This document shows, in pieces, positions 8,097-15,185 of a stretch of DNA of 64,000 nucleotides. The position numbers and the translations under genes were made by a program. The notes under the pieces are model-generated. The model was not told the DNA's origin. It saw only the letters and a list, made by a program, of their open reading frames with translations, and searched no databases. Each line of letters starts with the position of its first letter. Position 1 is the stretch's first letter. The stretch covers positions 124,001 to 188,000 of the forward strand of contig JBAZYO010000001.1 in the NCBI GenBank assembly GCA_041659285.1. The letters run 5' to 3'. The DNA is from Vicinamibacterales bacterium (GTDB lineage Bacteria; Acidobacteriota; Vicinamibacteria; Vicinamibacterales; UBA2999).

Positions 8097-9444
8097 GGGT
8101 GACCACCGTCGCGAAGATCAACACCGGGCCGGCCACCGCCCAACCGCGCACGTCACGCACGTGCGCCGCCATGCCGGCGACGGCCAGTGCGTGGAGCGCG
8201 AGCAGGCCGGTCACCTGTGTGAGCGCAAGAATGCCGAGTCCGGCGATGAAGCGCGTCCAACCGGCGGCAGCGAAGGCCGCGACCCACAGCGCCAGGTAGA
8301 GGCCGACCTGGAACGCCGGCAGGAACGCGATGGCGCCCTGCGGGTCGTCGAGCACCGCGCCGGCCTGCGGGGTGACGAGGCGCGTGTAGACGGGACCGAG
8401 CAGGAACACAAACAGCACGCCCGCCAGCATCCCCGCCGCCGCGTAGGCGGGCGCGGCCTTGCCGCCGTGGCGCCACATCGCGGCGAGGAACACGATCACC
8501 GCGCCAAGGAGCAGCTGATAGAACGCGTGGACGAGGAAGATCGGCGACGCCATCACGGCATCCGGCAGCGCCACCACCAGCAACCGCGCGATCCCGAGCG
8601 CAGTAAAGAGCGGTAGCGTGGCCAACACGCCCAGCGCCATCCGCCGCCACGTCGTCGAGTAGGCGCACACGGCGGCCAGGTACACAGGAATCAGCGGCGT
8701 GGAGATGCACTCCTGGGTCACGATAAAGGCGCCGCGCGGCGTCGAGAGCACGTTCGACGCCGCCTGGGCGCTGACCCCGATGCCGCCGAGGATCGCCGCG
8801 GCGGCGCTGGCGATGACGCCGCCGAGCGCCAGCACCTGCGGACTCTCGAGATAGAGCGGCGAGGTGGCGGCAAACGCGATCAGGAAGATCGCCGTCAGTA
8901 CGATGAACCGGTGTGATGGTTGCAGCGCGGGCCGGGCCGTCGCCAACGGCGATTGGAATCGCGAGATGACCAGGTGCTTGCCGGAAGAGCCTTCGGCGAG
9001 CCGCATCCAGGTGAACACGTAGCCGGCAATGGCCAGCGTGAGTACGGCGGGCCAGATGTAGACATGCAGTGCGTCGAACCAACCAGGTGACGCGACGACG
9101 AGGCCGAGTGTGCCGATTCGCAGCGTGTTGAGGAACAGGATCAGCGCGATGCCGCCGGCCGCGCCCGCCAGCCGCGCGCGCCACCGTACCGGATAGGCGA
9201 GCACGGCGCCCACGCAAAGGGCCAACGCGTCAGCCCCGCTGCACGCCAGCGTGACCACCACCGGGAGCGCCGGTGTCCCGAATAGTCCCACCGCAAGCGC
9301 ACCTTGAACGCGCGTGAGCGGCAACACGACATGCGCTTCGGTCCAGCCCAGGCGGAGCACACCGAACAGACCAAGGCTACCGGCCACCGCCCACAGGACG
9401 AACCTAAGGGCGTCCGGCGGGCGACGGGGCGTGTCCGTCTGCAC
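8077..9444 (-). CDS. Exosortase/archaeosortase family membrane transpeptidase
   Basis: The signature triad of this family is present in the first third: Cys68 in TLACSGADALALC, Arg109 in NTLRIG and His127 in DALHVY, each inside or next to a membrane segment. Exosortases cut C-terminal sorting tails and probably join the protein to a surface anchor. At 455 residues it is longer than minimal exosortases; the last 280 residues form a second polytopic part of unknown role. GTG at 9444 has an AGGAGA box six bases upstream, better than any earlier start, and overlaps the speD-like gene by 41 bases. The next gene on the other strand encodes an IPTL-CTERM protein, a fitting substrate. Subtype (for example XrtH) is not certain. 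Confidence 0.85.
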   Translation of the reverse strand: MQTDTPRRPPDALRFVLWAVAGSLGLFGVLRLGWTEAHVVLPLTRVQGALAVGLFGTPALPVVVTLACSGADALALCVGAVLAYPVRWRARLAGAAGGIALILFLNTLRIGTLGLVVASPGWFDALHVYIWPAVLTLAIAGYVFTWMRLAEGSSGKHLVISRFQSPLATARPALQPSHRFIVLTAIFLIAFAATSPLYLESPQVLALGGVIASAAAAILGGIGVSAQAASNVLSTPRGAFIVTQECISTPLIPVYLAAVCAYSTTWRRMALGVLATLPLFTALGIARLLVVALPDAVMASPIFLVHAFYQLLLGAVIVFLAAMWRHGGKAAPAYAAAGMLAGVLFVFLLGPVYTRLVTPQAGAVLDDPQGAIAFLPAFQVGLYLALWVAAFAAAGWTRFIAGLGILALTQVTGLLALHALAVAGMAAHVRDVRGWAVAGPVLIFATVVTRVRAAR

Positions 9445-9784
9445 GAGGAATCTCCTGGACCGACGTGGAGGTGGCACCGAGTGAGCGGCCGAGCTCCGCG
9501 ATCGCCGCAAGGCTCTTGAGCCTGGTCGAGCACGAAAAGATGTCGAGGTTAACCGTGCCGGTCTCTGGCCAAGTGTGCAGAATCGCATGCGATTCTGCCA
9601 GGATCAGGACTGATGTCAGGCCCGCGCCTGGAAAGTCGTGGGAAAGCGCCTGCACGACCGTCGCGCCTGCATTCGTCAGCGCATCGACAAAGGCCGCGGT
9701 GATCGCCTCCGGTGCCAAGGCTGCGATGGCGCTACATCCCAACAGATCAACGGAATACAGCACCGGCTGGTCATGGGAACCCAT
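9404..9784 (-). CDS. S-adenosylmethionine decarboxylase-family (SpeD-like) proenzyme
   Basis: The 126-residue protein has the self-cleaving core: Glu64-Ser65-His66 in ILAESHAILHTWPE (Ser65 becomes the pyruvoyl group), His70, and Cys85 in NLDIFSC, matching the processing and catalytic residues of small bacterial SpeD proteins. Classical SpeD makes decarboxylated SAM for spermidine; some relatives are pyruvoyl-dependent arginine or ornithine decarboxylases. No speE is visible here, and the gene leads the exosortase operon, overlapping it by 41 bases, so the polyamine role is open. Confidence 0.85.
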   Translation of the reverse strand: MGSHDQPVLYSVDLLGCSAIAALAPEAITAAFVDALTNAGATVVQALSHDFPGAGLTSVLILAESHAILHTWPETGTVNLDIFSCSTRLKSLAAIAELGRSLGATSTSVQEIPRADGHAPSPAGRP

Positions 9785-9819
9785 CTGTAGTAATCAGACC
9801 GTATCAGGGTAAGGGCAAA

Positions 9820-9837
9820 CTGTGCAAAAAAGCACAG
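9820..9837. repeat. Inverted repeat CTGTGC-A6-GCACAG
   Basis: Perfect 6-bp arms flank a run of six A bases in the spacer between the divergent speD-like gene and the ice-binding-like gene. It could be an operator or a small hairpin; nothing in the sequence tells which. Confidence 0.4.
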
Positions 9838-9894
9838 CCCAACATAACTCGCAAGCTGTAGTGTGCCAGCATGGTCCTTGGGGAGACTTCACAT

Positions 9895-11019
9895 ATGAGA
9901 CGCATACGCAGGCATTACCCGGTTTACGGTGCAATCCTCGCGCTGTCCTTCGGCTTCTTTGGCGCATCCCCGGCTCTGGCGCAGACGGCTCCGTCGCTCG
10001 GCAACGCATCGACCTTTGCCGTGCTGGCCGGATCGACGGTCACGAATACGGGCTCGAGTGTCATCGCCGGAAACGTCGGCGTCAGCCCGGGCGCCGCCAT
10101 CACCGGGTTTCCTCCGGGGACCGTTTCGTCCGGTGGCACGACCCACGGCGGCAATGCCACCGCGGCCGCGGCTCAGGTCTCCCTCACCGCCGCCTACACC
10201 AACTTGGCTGGCCAGGCCACCACCGCGAACTTGACAGGGCAGGACTTGGGAACGGTGGGGGCGCTCAGTCCGGGTGTGTTTAACTTCGACACCTCGGCTC
10301 AGCTCACCGGCACCCTCACGCTCAACGCCGGGGGGAATGCCGACGCGGTCTGGATTTTCAAGATTGGAAGCACGCTTACGACGGCCTCCAATTCGGTGGT
10401 CTCCGTGATCGGCGGCGGTTCCGTGTGCAACATCTACTGGCAGGTCGGCAGTTCGGCCACCCTCGGGACCACGACGAAGTTTGCCGGGAACATTCTCGCG
10501 CTGACGAGCATCACGATGAACACCGGCGCCACCAATTCGGGTCGGGTGCTGGCGCGCAACGGCGCTGTGACGCTGGATACCAACACGGCCAGCGCCGCGG
10601 TGTGCAACGTCGTGGCGCCGCCCGGAACGCCGGGAGTGACGCCGCCGGTGGGCTGCCCGGTCATTGGATTCACCCCGGCAACGTTGCCCAACGGCGACGT
10701 CGGATCGCCCTATACCGTGCAATTCGCCGGGAATAGCGGAACGGCGCCCTACGTTTTCACCGCGGTTGCCAGCACGCTGCCCGCGGGCCTGACCTTCTCG
10801 TCGACGGGCCTGCTGACGGGGACGCCGACCTCGTCCACCACCCAGACATTCGTCATACGGGCAACCGACACCGTCGGGTGTTTCACCGATCGCCCGTACA
10901 CCATGGCCTTCGGCACCGCGGTGCCGACGCTCCCGCAGGTCGTCTTCGTCCTGCTCGGCTTGGGTCTGACGTTGCTCGGTTACTTCCGGCTGCGGCGGCC
11001 AACATCACTTCGCGGATGA
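9895..11019 (+). CDS. Exported DUF3494 ice-binding-like protein with IPTL-CTERM tail
   Basis: A signal peptide (RIRRHYPVYGAILAL...ALAQ) is followed by a DUF3494 beta-helix domain: APSLGNASTFAVLAGSTVTN, VGVSPGAAITGFPPG, GVFNFDTSAQLTGTLTL and ADAVWIFKIGSTLTT, the family of ice-binding proteins and adhesins. About residues 255-340 form a putative-Ig module (GFTPATLPNGDVGSPYTVQF...TGTPTSSTT). The end, VPTLPQ plus a hydrophobic segment and FRLRRP, is an IPTL-CTERM sorting signal. ATG at 9895 is preferred to that at 9871 because a GGGGAGA box sits in front of it. The exosortase 450 bases away on the other strand is the likely processing enzyme. Ice binding itself is not shown. Confidence 0.88.
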   Translation: MRRIRRHYPVYGAILALSFGFFGASPALAQTAPSLGNASTFAVLAGSTVTNTGSSVIAGNVGVSPGAAITGFPPGTVSSGGTTHGGNATAAAAQVSLTAAYTNLAGQATTANLTGQDLGTVGALSPGVFNFDTSAQLTGTLTLNAGGNADAVWIFKIGSTLTTASNSVVSVIGGGSVCNIYWQVGSSATLGTTTKFAGNILALTSITMNTGATNSGRVLARNGAVTLDTNTASAAVCNVVAPPGTPGVTPPVGCPVIGFTPATLPNGDVGSPYTVQFAGNSGTAPYVFTAVASTLPAGLTFSSTGLLTGTPTSSTTQTFVIRATDTVGCFTDRPYTMAFGTAVPTLPQVVFVLLGLGLTLLGYFRLRRPTSLRG

Positions 11020-11042
11020 CGGCATAGCTGACCCGGGCCGGT

Positions 11043-11459
11043 TCAACTGGCCCGGGAAAGCTGCTCCACATCGAAGTCCCACACTTGGCGCGCCACGACC
11101 GGGCGCCATTCCCACCAGCGCTTGGGCGCCTCCGCCAGCTGCGCGACATGGGGTTGGATGGTGGCGCGATACCCTGCCAACATTCCGTCTTCGATGAGCG
11201 GCTCGAGCTGGTGCCTGAACCAGTGCTGTTCGCCGCACGGGGCCACGAGCGGCACCGTCGCGTCGAGGTCACCCACGCCGACGAGCGCCCGCGCCACGTA
11301 GCTCCTGAAGGCGAGGCGCCAGTCATCGCGCAGCAGTTCGCGCACATCGCGGCCGACCAGGCTCGACTCGGTGCAGCGGAGTGCGCGGCAGAAGCCGTTG
11401 TTGGCGCTCACGATCCGCCAGCGCTCATCAATTTGATAGACGGGAAGGGTCTTCTCCAT
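11043..11459 (-). CDS. Stand-alone PAS domain protein
   Basis: 138 residues fit one PAS fold: VYQIDERWRIVSANNGFCRALRC, then LVGRDVRELL, and a beta part around EQHWFRHQLEPLIEDGMLAGYRATIQP, with a C-terminal helix EAPKRWWEWRPVVARQVWDF. There is no attached kinase, cyclase or DNA-binding domain, so it could act only by binding a partner or a ligand. It stands alone between the ice-binding-like gene and the cold-shock gene. Ligand and partner unknown. Confidence 0.7.
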   Translation of the reverse strand: MEKTLPVYQIDERWRIVSANNGFCRALRCTESSLVGRDVRELLRDDWRLAFRSYVARALVGVGDLDATVPLVAPCGEQHWFRHQLEPLIEDGMLAGYRATIQPHVAQLAEAPKRWWEWRPVVARQVWDFDVEQLSRAS

Positions 11460-11559
11460 GCCCCGGAAACAGCACCGGTTGTGCCAGCTTGAATAGCGAT
11501 AATTGCTGGGAAATCAATCGATTTGGCCCGTCCGCCCAGTGTGCGCGGTGGGCGCTGCA

Positions 11560-11597
11560 CAACATCGCACAGCCTTAACAACGTCGCACAGCCTTAA
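11560..11597. repeat. 19-bp tandem direct repeat upstream of the cold-shock gene
   Basis: CAACATCGCACAGCCTTAA is followed at once by CAACGTCGCACAGCCTTAA, one mismatch. The pair lies in the spacer between the divergent PAS and cold-shock genes, about 14 bases before a TTGACA-like box at 11611. Such adjacent repeats often bind a regulator. Confidence 0.55.
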
Positions 11598-11740
11598 TTG
11601 CCCGGAGACCTTGACAAAGTGGTATCCTAGGGTTTCGTTCTCTACGCCTGCCAGCGTCTATCCAGCGCCGACGGCCTCAGGGCAGCGCTGGGGAATTTCC
11701 CAAACCTGCCACAATCACTCGATGGATGACGGAGTCTCAC

Positions 11741-11947
11741 GTGGCACCAATGAACGGTACGATCAAGCGGCTCGTTAGCGACAAGGGTTTCGGTTTTATC
11801 CTTGCCAGCGACGGCAACGAATACTTCTTCCACAACAGCGCCTGCACTGACACTCGTTTCGACGAGCTGCGTGAAGGCCAGAACGTGACGTTCGAAAAGG
11901 GCCAGGGCCCCAAGGGTCCCCGCGGCGAAAACGTCAAGGTCGTCTAG
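11741..11947 (+). CDS. Cold-shock domain protein (CspA family)
   Basis: A single cold-shock domain: MNGTIKRLVSDKGFGFIL holds RNP1 (KGFGFI) and YFFHNSAC holds RNP2, followed by VTFEKGQGPKGPRGENVKVV. These small beta-barrel proteins bind single-stranded RNA and DNA and melt RNA structure. The usual KWFN of CspA is replaced by KRLV, as in some divergent members. Three in-frame starts exist (11726, 11741, 11750); GTG at 11741 has a GGAG box at good distance. More than 100 bases of probable leader precede it, as is usual for csp genes. A GC-rich imperfect hairpin after the stop (about 11949-11971) may end transcription. Confidence 0.9.
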   Translation: MAPMNGTIKRLVSDKGFGFILASDGNEYFFHNSACTDTRFDELREGQNVTFEKGQGPKGPRGENVKVV

Positions 11948-12100
11948 TCGGCCGGGCGCAAGCCCGACGGCCTAGCGTCCTCACTGCTACCATCCGAGCG
12001 GCCGGTTATCTAGCGATGTTCCGGCTGCTCTCGTTGGACTTCTGTCCGGCGCGCTCAGGGTTTCGATCCTGAGCGGCTGATTTCTCCTCTAAATTCCCCC

Positions 12101-12271
12101 TCATTCCTCCCGTAACGCCACCATCGGATCGATGCGCGCGGCGCGTCTCGCGCGCAGCACCCTCGTCGCGTCACCGCGGTCGAAGGTGGTGTCAAAGCCA
12201 AGGGCCTCGAGCTGCTGTTGCCGCGCGAGGCCCTCGTCTTCGTTCCAGTGAATCAGTCGAACGGTCGCCAC
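12101..12271 (-). pseudogene. Chimeric remnant ending in an ADOP/MacB permease C-terminus
   Basis: A 56-codon frame starts at GTG and reads VATVRLIHWNEDEGLARQQQ then LEALGFDTTFD, which looks like the start of a different small cytosolic protein, and then runs into RVLRARRAARIDPMVALREE, the typical last residues of acidobacterial ADOP/MacB-type ABC permeases (AARIDPMVALR). Neither half is complete. It is read as two gene fragments joined by a deletion, left between the cold-shock and osmC genes. Whether the fused frame is expressed is unknown. Confidence 0.5.
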
Positions 12272-12290
12272 CGTGGTGAACCGTGGATGT

Positions 12291-12716
12291 TTATTTGAGC
12301 GTGGCCTTCACGGTGATCGTCGGGACGGCGGCAAGGGCGCGTTTGATGATGCAGCCCACATTGGTCTTCTCGACGTGCTGTTGGAATACGGCGTTGTCGA
12401 CGTTCGGAACCACCGCAGTCACATTGAGCTCGATCAGATTGACCAGGAAGCCCGTGTCGTCCTTGCCCAGGTGGACGTCGGCGCTGCTGTGCACGCTGGT
12501 GGCGGTGAAGCCGGCCTGGGCGAGCGAGTTGGCCAGGGCCATTGAGTAGCAGCCGGCCAGCGCTGCGCCGATCAGTTCCTCGGGATTGGCGCCGCTCCCG
12601 TTTTCAAAACGTGTCGCGAATGAGTAGTTGCCCTCGTAGGCGCCGCTGCCCAGCTTGACGCGGCCGCCGCCGCCCTTGAGATCGCCCTTCCACTCTGCTT
12701 CTGCCTGACGTGCCAT
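12291..12716 (-). CDS. osmC: OsmC family hydroperoxide reductase
   Basis: 141 residues with both redox cysteines: one in AALAGCYSMALANSLA, the other in KTNVGCIIKRAL. This pair reduces organic hydroperoxides using lipoyl or dithiol donors. The N-terminal WKGDLKGGGGRVKLGSGAYEGNYSFATRFENG matches the OsmC subgroup rather than Ohr. The start has a strong GAGGAG box. It is cytosolic and normally induced by osmotic or oxidative stress; no regulator is adjacent. Confidence 0.92.
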   Translation of the reverse strand: MARQAEAEWKGDLKGGGGRVKLGSGAYEGNYSFATRFENGSGANPEELIGAALAGCYSMALANSLAQAGFTATSVHSSADVHLGKDDTGFLVNLIELNVTAVVPNVDNAVFQQHVEKTNVGCIIKRALAAVPTITVKATLK

Positions 12717-12762
12717 GAGTCCTCCTCAACAGTGATTCTGAGAGAGGCAAGCGTATCAGAAG

Positions 12763-13122
12763 CTACTTCTTCTCGACGTCCTTGATGATGAAGAGCATTT
12801 CGCCGGGCTTGATCAGTCCGAGCTCGCGGCGGGCTTGCTCTTCGACGGCGCCGGGGTCTTCGCGCAAGCGGCGGGCCTGTTCACGCAAGTCGGCGTTCTC
12901 GGCGCGGGCGCGTTCGAGCGACCGTTCGAGCGCGGCGTATTCAGTCCGTGCCTGGAGCAGGGCGAGCAGGCCCTTCTCGCCGGCGATCGCGTCGACGACG
13001 ATGACGAGGGTGAAGAAGACGAGGGCGTGGCGGAGGAGGCGGCGTCCCCGGCTGGCGAGTGTCGCCTTGACTGCCACGACCGGTGGCGTTGGCGGCGGTT
13101 GGGTAGTTTCGCTCTCGGTCAT
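12763..13122 (-). CDS. FtsB/DivIC-type septum formation initiator
   Basis: A Pro-rich cytoplasmic tail is followed by one membrane segment (HALVFFTLVIVVDAIAG), a coiled coil (ARTEYAALERSLERARAENADLREQARRL) and the family ending PGAVEEQARRELGLIKPGEMLFII. FtsB-like proteins bridge division proteins FtsL and FtsQ at the septum. The gene start overlaps the stop of the small ribbon-helix-helix gene by four bases, so they are co-translated. The usual neighbour eno is not seen. Confidence 0.85.
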   Translation of the reverse strand: MTESETTQPPPTPPVVAVKATLASRGRRLLRHALVFFTLVIVVDAIAGEKGLLALLQARTEYAALERSLERARAENADLREQARRLREDPGAVEEQARRELGLIKPGEMLFIIKDVEKK

Positions 13123-13283
13123 CGGCTCGGCGTACTGTCGCGCGCGGTCCGCTCCGGTTTGCTGTCGCGCAAGTAGTCCTCGAGTGCGCGAATCAGCACC
13201 GTTCGAAGATCGGCCCGCTCGTCCATGGCCCGAATCTTCGCGGCCCGCCAGAGCTCCCCAGGGAGCTCGACGGTTGTTTTCAC
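13119..13283 (-). CDS. Small ribbon-helix-helix-like protein
   Basis: The core VKTTVELPGELWRAAKIRAM, then ERADLRTVLIRALEDYLRD, fits a ribbon-helix-helix (Arc/CopG-like) fold: one strand and two helices that dimerise to bind DNA. The start shown is the GTG just before the strand; in-frame GTG codons further up, to 13364, would add an unstructured N-terminus. No toxin gene is adjacent, so an antitoxin role is not supported. It is translationally coupled to the septum protein gene. Confidence 0.55.
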   Translation of the reverse strand: MKTTVELPGELWRAAKIRAMDERADLRTVLIRALEDYLRDSKPERTARDSTPSR

Positions 13284-13470
13284 CGTGTCGCTGTCAGTCC
13301 GTCGTGCCGCCACTACGGGATGCAGTGTATCTACCAGCGCGGCAGAACGGCAAGATGTAAACACGGTGATGTTCCTGCACGTTTTTACACGAAGCTGGTT
13401 TCACATGCAAGCATAAATACGTTTATACGGTTATACGGGTCTAAATGAGTCCGCACACCCAGGGATAATC

Positions 13471-13608
13471 GGGGTCAGGTCAAGAAAATCACTGCTGGGG
13501 ATGGCCGGGGACAGGGCTCGCCTGGGGAAGATTCGGGAGAACCTGACGATTTGCCGCCATTGACCTGTCCCTATTCATCCCGAAGTGTGATTTTCTTGAC
13601 CTGACCCC
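13471..13608. mobile_element. MITE/REP-like element with 22-bp perfect terminal inverted repeats
   Basis: The left arm (13471-13492, beginning GGGGTCAGGTCAAG) and the right arm (13587-13608, ending CTTGACCTGACCCC) are exact reverse complements over 22 bases. Inside, a second pair of 8-bp arms (GGGACAGG at 13508, CCTGTCCC at 13564) allows a longer hairpin. There is no coding capacity. The right end stops two bases before the ATG of cutA, so it supplies or replaces that gene's upstream signals. The element resembles non-autonomous repeats moved by REP-type tyrosine transposases, an inference. Confidence 0.7.
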
Positions 13609-13610
13609 AA

Positions 13611-13928
13611 ATGGAGAGACTGGTGCTGGTGTGGACGACGTGGCCGGCGGATGGCGACGCGGATGGGTTCGCGCGGACCCTGGTGGACGAGCGGCTGGCG
13701 GCGTGCGTAAGCGTGCTGCCGCCCATGCGGTCCACTTACCGCTGGCAGGGAGCCGTGGAAACCGCGGCCGAACGGCAGGTGCTGATCAAGACAAGGGCCG
13801 CCAACCTGGCGGCCCTCGAGAAGCGAGTGCGGGAACTACACCCGTACGAGGTGCCCGAGTTTCTCGTGCTCAACATCGACGCGGGGAGCCCCGCCTATCT
13901 GTCCTGGCTGAACGACAGCCTAGCCTAG
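13611..13928 (+). CDS. cutA: CutA1-type divalent cation tolerance protein
   Basis: 105 residues with the family pattern: VLVWTTWP near the N-terminus, AR.LVDERLAACVSVLPPMRSTYRWQGAVE and the closing block LHPYEVPEFLVLNIDAGSPAYLSWL. CutA1 is a trimeric cytosolic protein linked to copper tolerance and to signalling, with its exact action unsettled. The ATG lies two bases after an inverted-repeat element, leaving no recognisable ribosome-binding site of its own. The 3' end overlaps the convergent trans-sulfuration gene by nine bases. Confidence 0.93.
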   Translation: MERLVLVWTTWPADGDADGFARTLVDERLAACVSVLPPMRSTYRWQGAVETAAERQVLIKTRAANLAALEKRVRELHPYEVPEFLVLNIDAGSPAYLSWLNDSLA

Positions 13929-15074
13929 CGCCTGCGCCAGGTCGGCCTGCAGATCCTCAACGTCTTCGATGCCCACGGAGATGCGGATCAACCCGTCGGT
14001 GATGCCTAGCATCGCCCGGCGCTCGGGCGGAACCGACGCGTGCGTCATGATCGCCGGGTGTGAGATCAGCGTCTCGACGCCGCCGAGGCTCTCGGCCAGC
14101 GCCATCAGCTTCAGGTTATTGAGCACGCTCTTGGCGGCATCGAGCGAACCGACGTCAAACGAGATGAGGCCGCCGAAGCCGCGCATTTGCCGCTGGGCCA
14201 GGGCATGGTGCGGATGCGAGGCCAGTCCGGGATAGATCGTCCGCTGGACCTTCTTGTGGCCGGCCAGGAACTCGGCGATCACCTGGGCGTTCGCATTGGT
14301 CTTCTCCATGCGCACGGTCAGCGTCTTGGTGCCGCGCAGGATCAGCCACGAATCCATCGGCCCGAGGATGGCCCCCGCCGCGTTCTGCACGAACTTCATC
14401 CAGTCGACGTCGTCCTGGTGCTTGAGAATGACGACGCCGCCGACGCTGTCGCTGTGGCCATTGAGGAACTTCGTGGTGCTGTGCAGCACGAGGTCGGCAC
14501 CGAGCGTCAGCGGGCGCTGGATGTAGGGGCTCGCGAACGTGTTGTCGACGACCACGCGCACCTGTTTCGCGTGCGCGATCTCGCTCACCGCGGCGATGTC
14601 GGTGATGTGGAGCATCGGATTGGTTGGGGTCTCGATAAACAGGTACTTCGTGTTCGGCTTGATCGCCGGTCCGACCAGTTCGGGCTTCGAGGTATCCACG
14701 TAGGTGAAGTCGAGGCCGAACTTCCGGCGGACCCGCTCGAACAGGCGGAAGGTGCCGCCATAGGTGTTGTCGCTGACCAGCACGTGGTCGCCCGACTCGA
14801 GGCGGGTGAGCACCGCGTCGATGGCGGCCATGCCCGAGGCGAAGGCAAACGCCGCCGAGCCGGCCTCGATGGCCGCGATGTTCCGCTCGAGCGCCATCCG
14901 CGTCGGGTTCTGGGTGCGACCGTACTCGAAGCCGGCGTGCGGCTGGCCGAGGCCGTCCTGCACGTAAGTGGACGTCTGGTAAATCGGCGTGATGATGGCG
15001 CCAGTGGCCGGGTCGGGTTCCTGACCGGCATGAATGCAGATGGTGCTGAAGCGAGCGGTGTCGTTGAGTTTCAT
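13920..15074 (-). CDS. Cystathionine gamma-synthase/lyase family PLP enzyme
   Basis: 384 residues of the Cys/Met metabolism PLP family: FEYGRTQNPTR, ASGMAAIDAVL, SDNTYGGTFRLFERV, the PLP lysine in STTKFLNGHSD, and the late motif GGVETLISHPAIMTHASVP. The enzymes make or cleave thioether amino acids on the way between cysteine, homocysteine and methionine. The SHPA/MTHASVP motif is found in both synthases (MetB) and gamma-lyases, so direction is not decided by sequence alone. The open frame continues far upstream antisense to the phosphatase gene; ATG at 15074 (MKLNDTARFSTICIHAGQ) is the family start. Confidence 0.9.
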   Translation of the reverse strand: MKLNDTARFSTICIHAGQEPDPATGAIITPIYQTSTYVQDGLGQPHAGFEYGRTQNPTRMALERNIAAIEAGSAAFAFASGMAAIDAVLTRLESGDHVLVSDNTYGGTFRLFERVRRKFGLDFTYVDTSKPELVGPAIKPNTKYLFIETPTNPMLHITDIAAVSEIAHAKQVRVVVDNTFASPYIQRPLTLGADLVLHSTTKFLNGHSDSVGGVVILKHQDDVDWMKFVQNAAGAILGPMDSWLILRGTKTLTVRMEKTNANAQVIAEFLAGHKKVQRTIYPGLASHPHHALAQRQMRGFGGLISFDVGSLDAAKSVLNNLKLMALAESLGGVETLISHPAIMTHASVPPERRAMLGITDGLIRISVGIEDVEDLQADLAQALG

Positions 15075-15185
15075 GGAGTGCGTTCGCTGACTGTGGGTCT
15101 GCCGTATGACTTGATTGAAGTCTGTGTGTAAATTCGTGCCTGGTCTGTGGCGGTTCCGTACCTGTGGCCTTAACGATACTCTGGT

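Noticed and set aside
13119..13364. Toxin-antitoxin module
   Set aside because: Only the ribbon-helix-helix-like gene is present; the neighbour is a septum protein, not a toxin.
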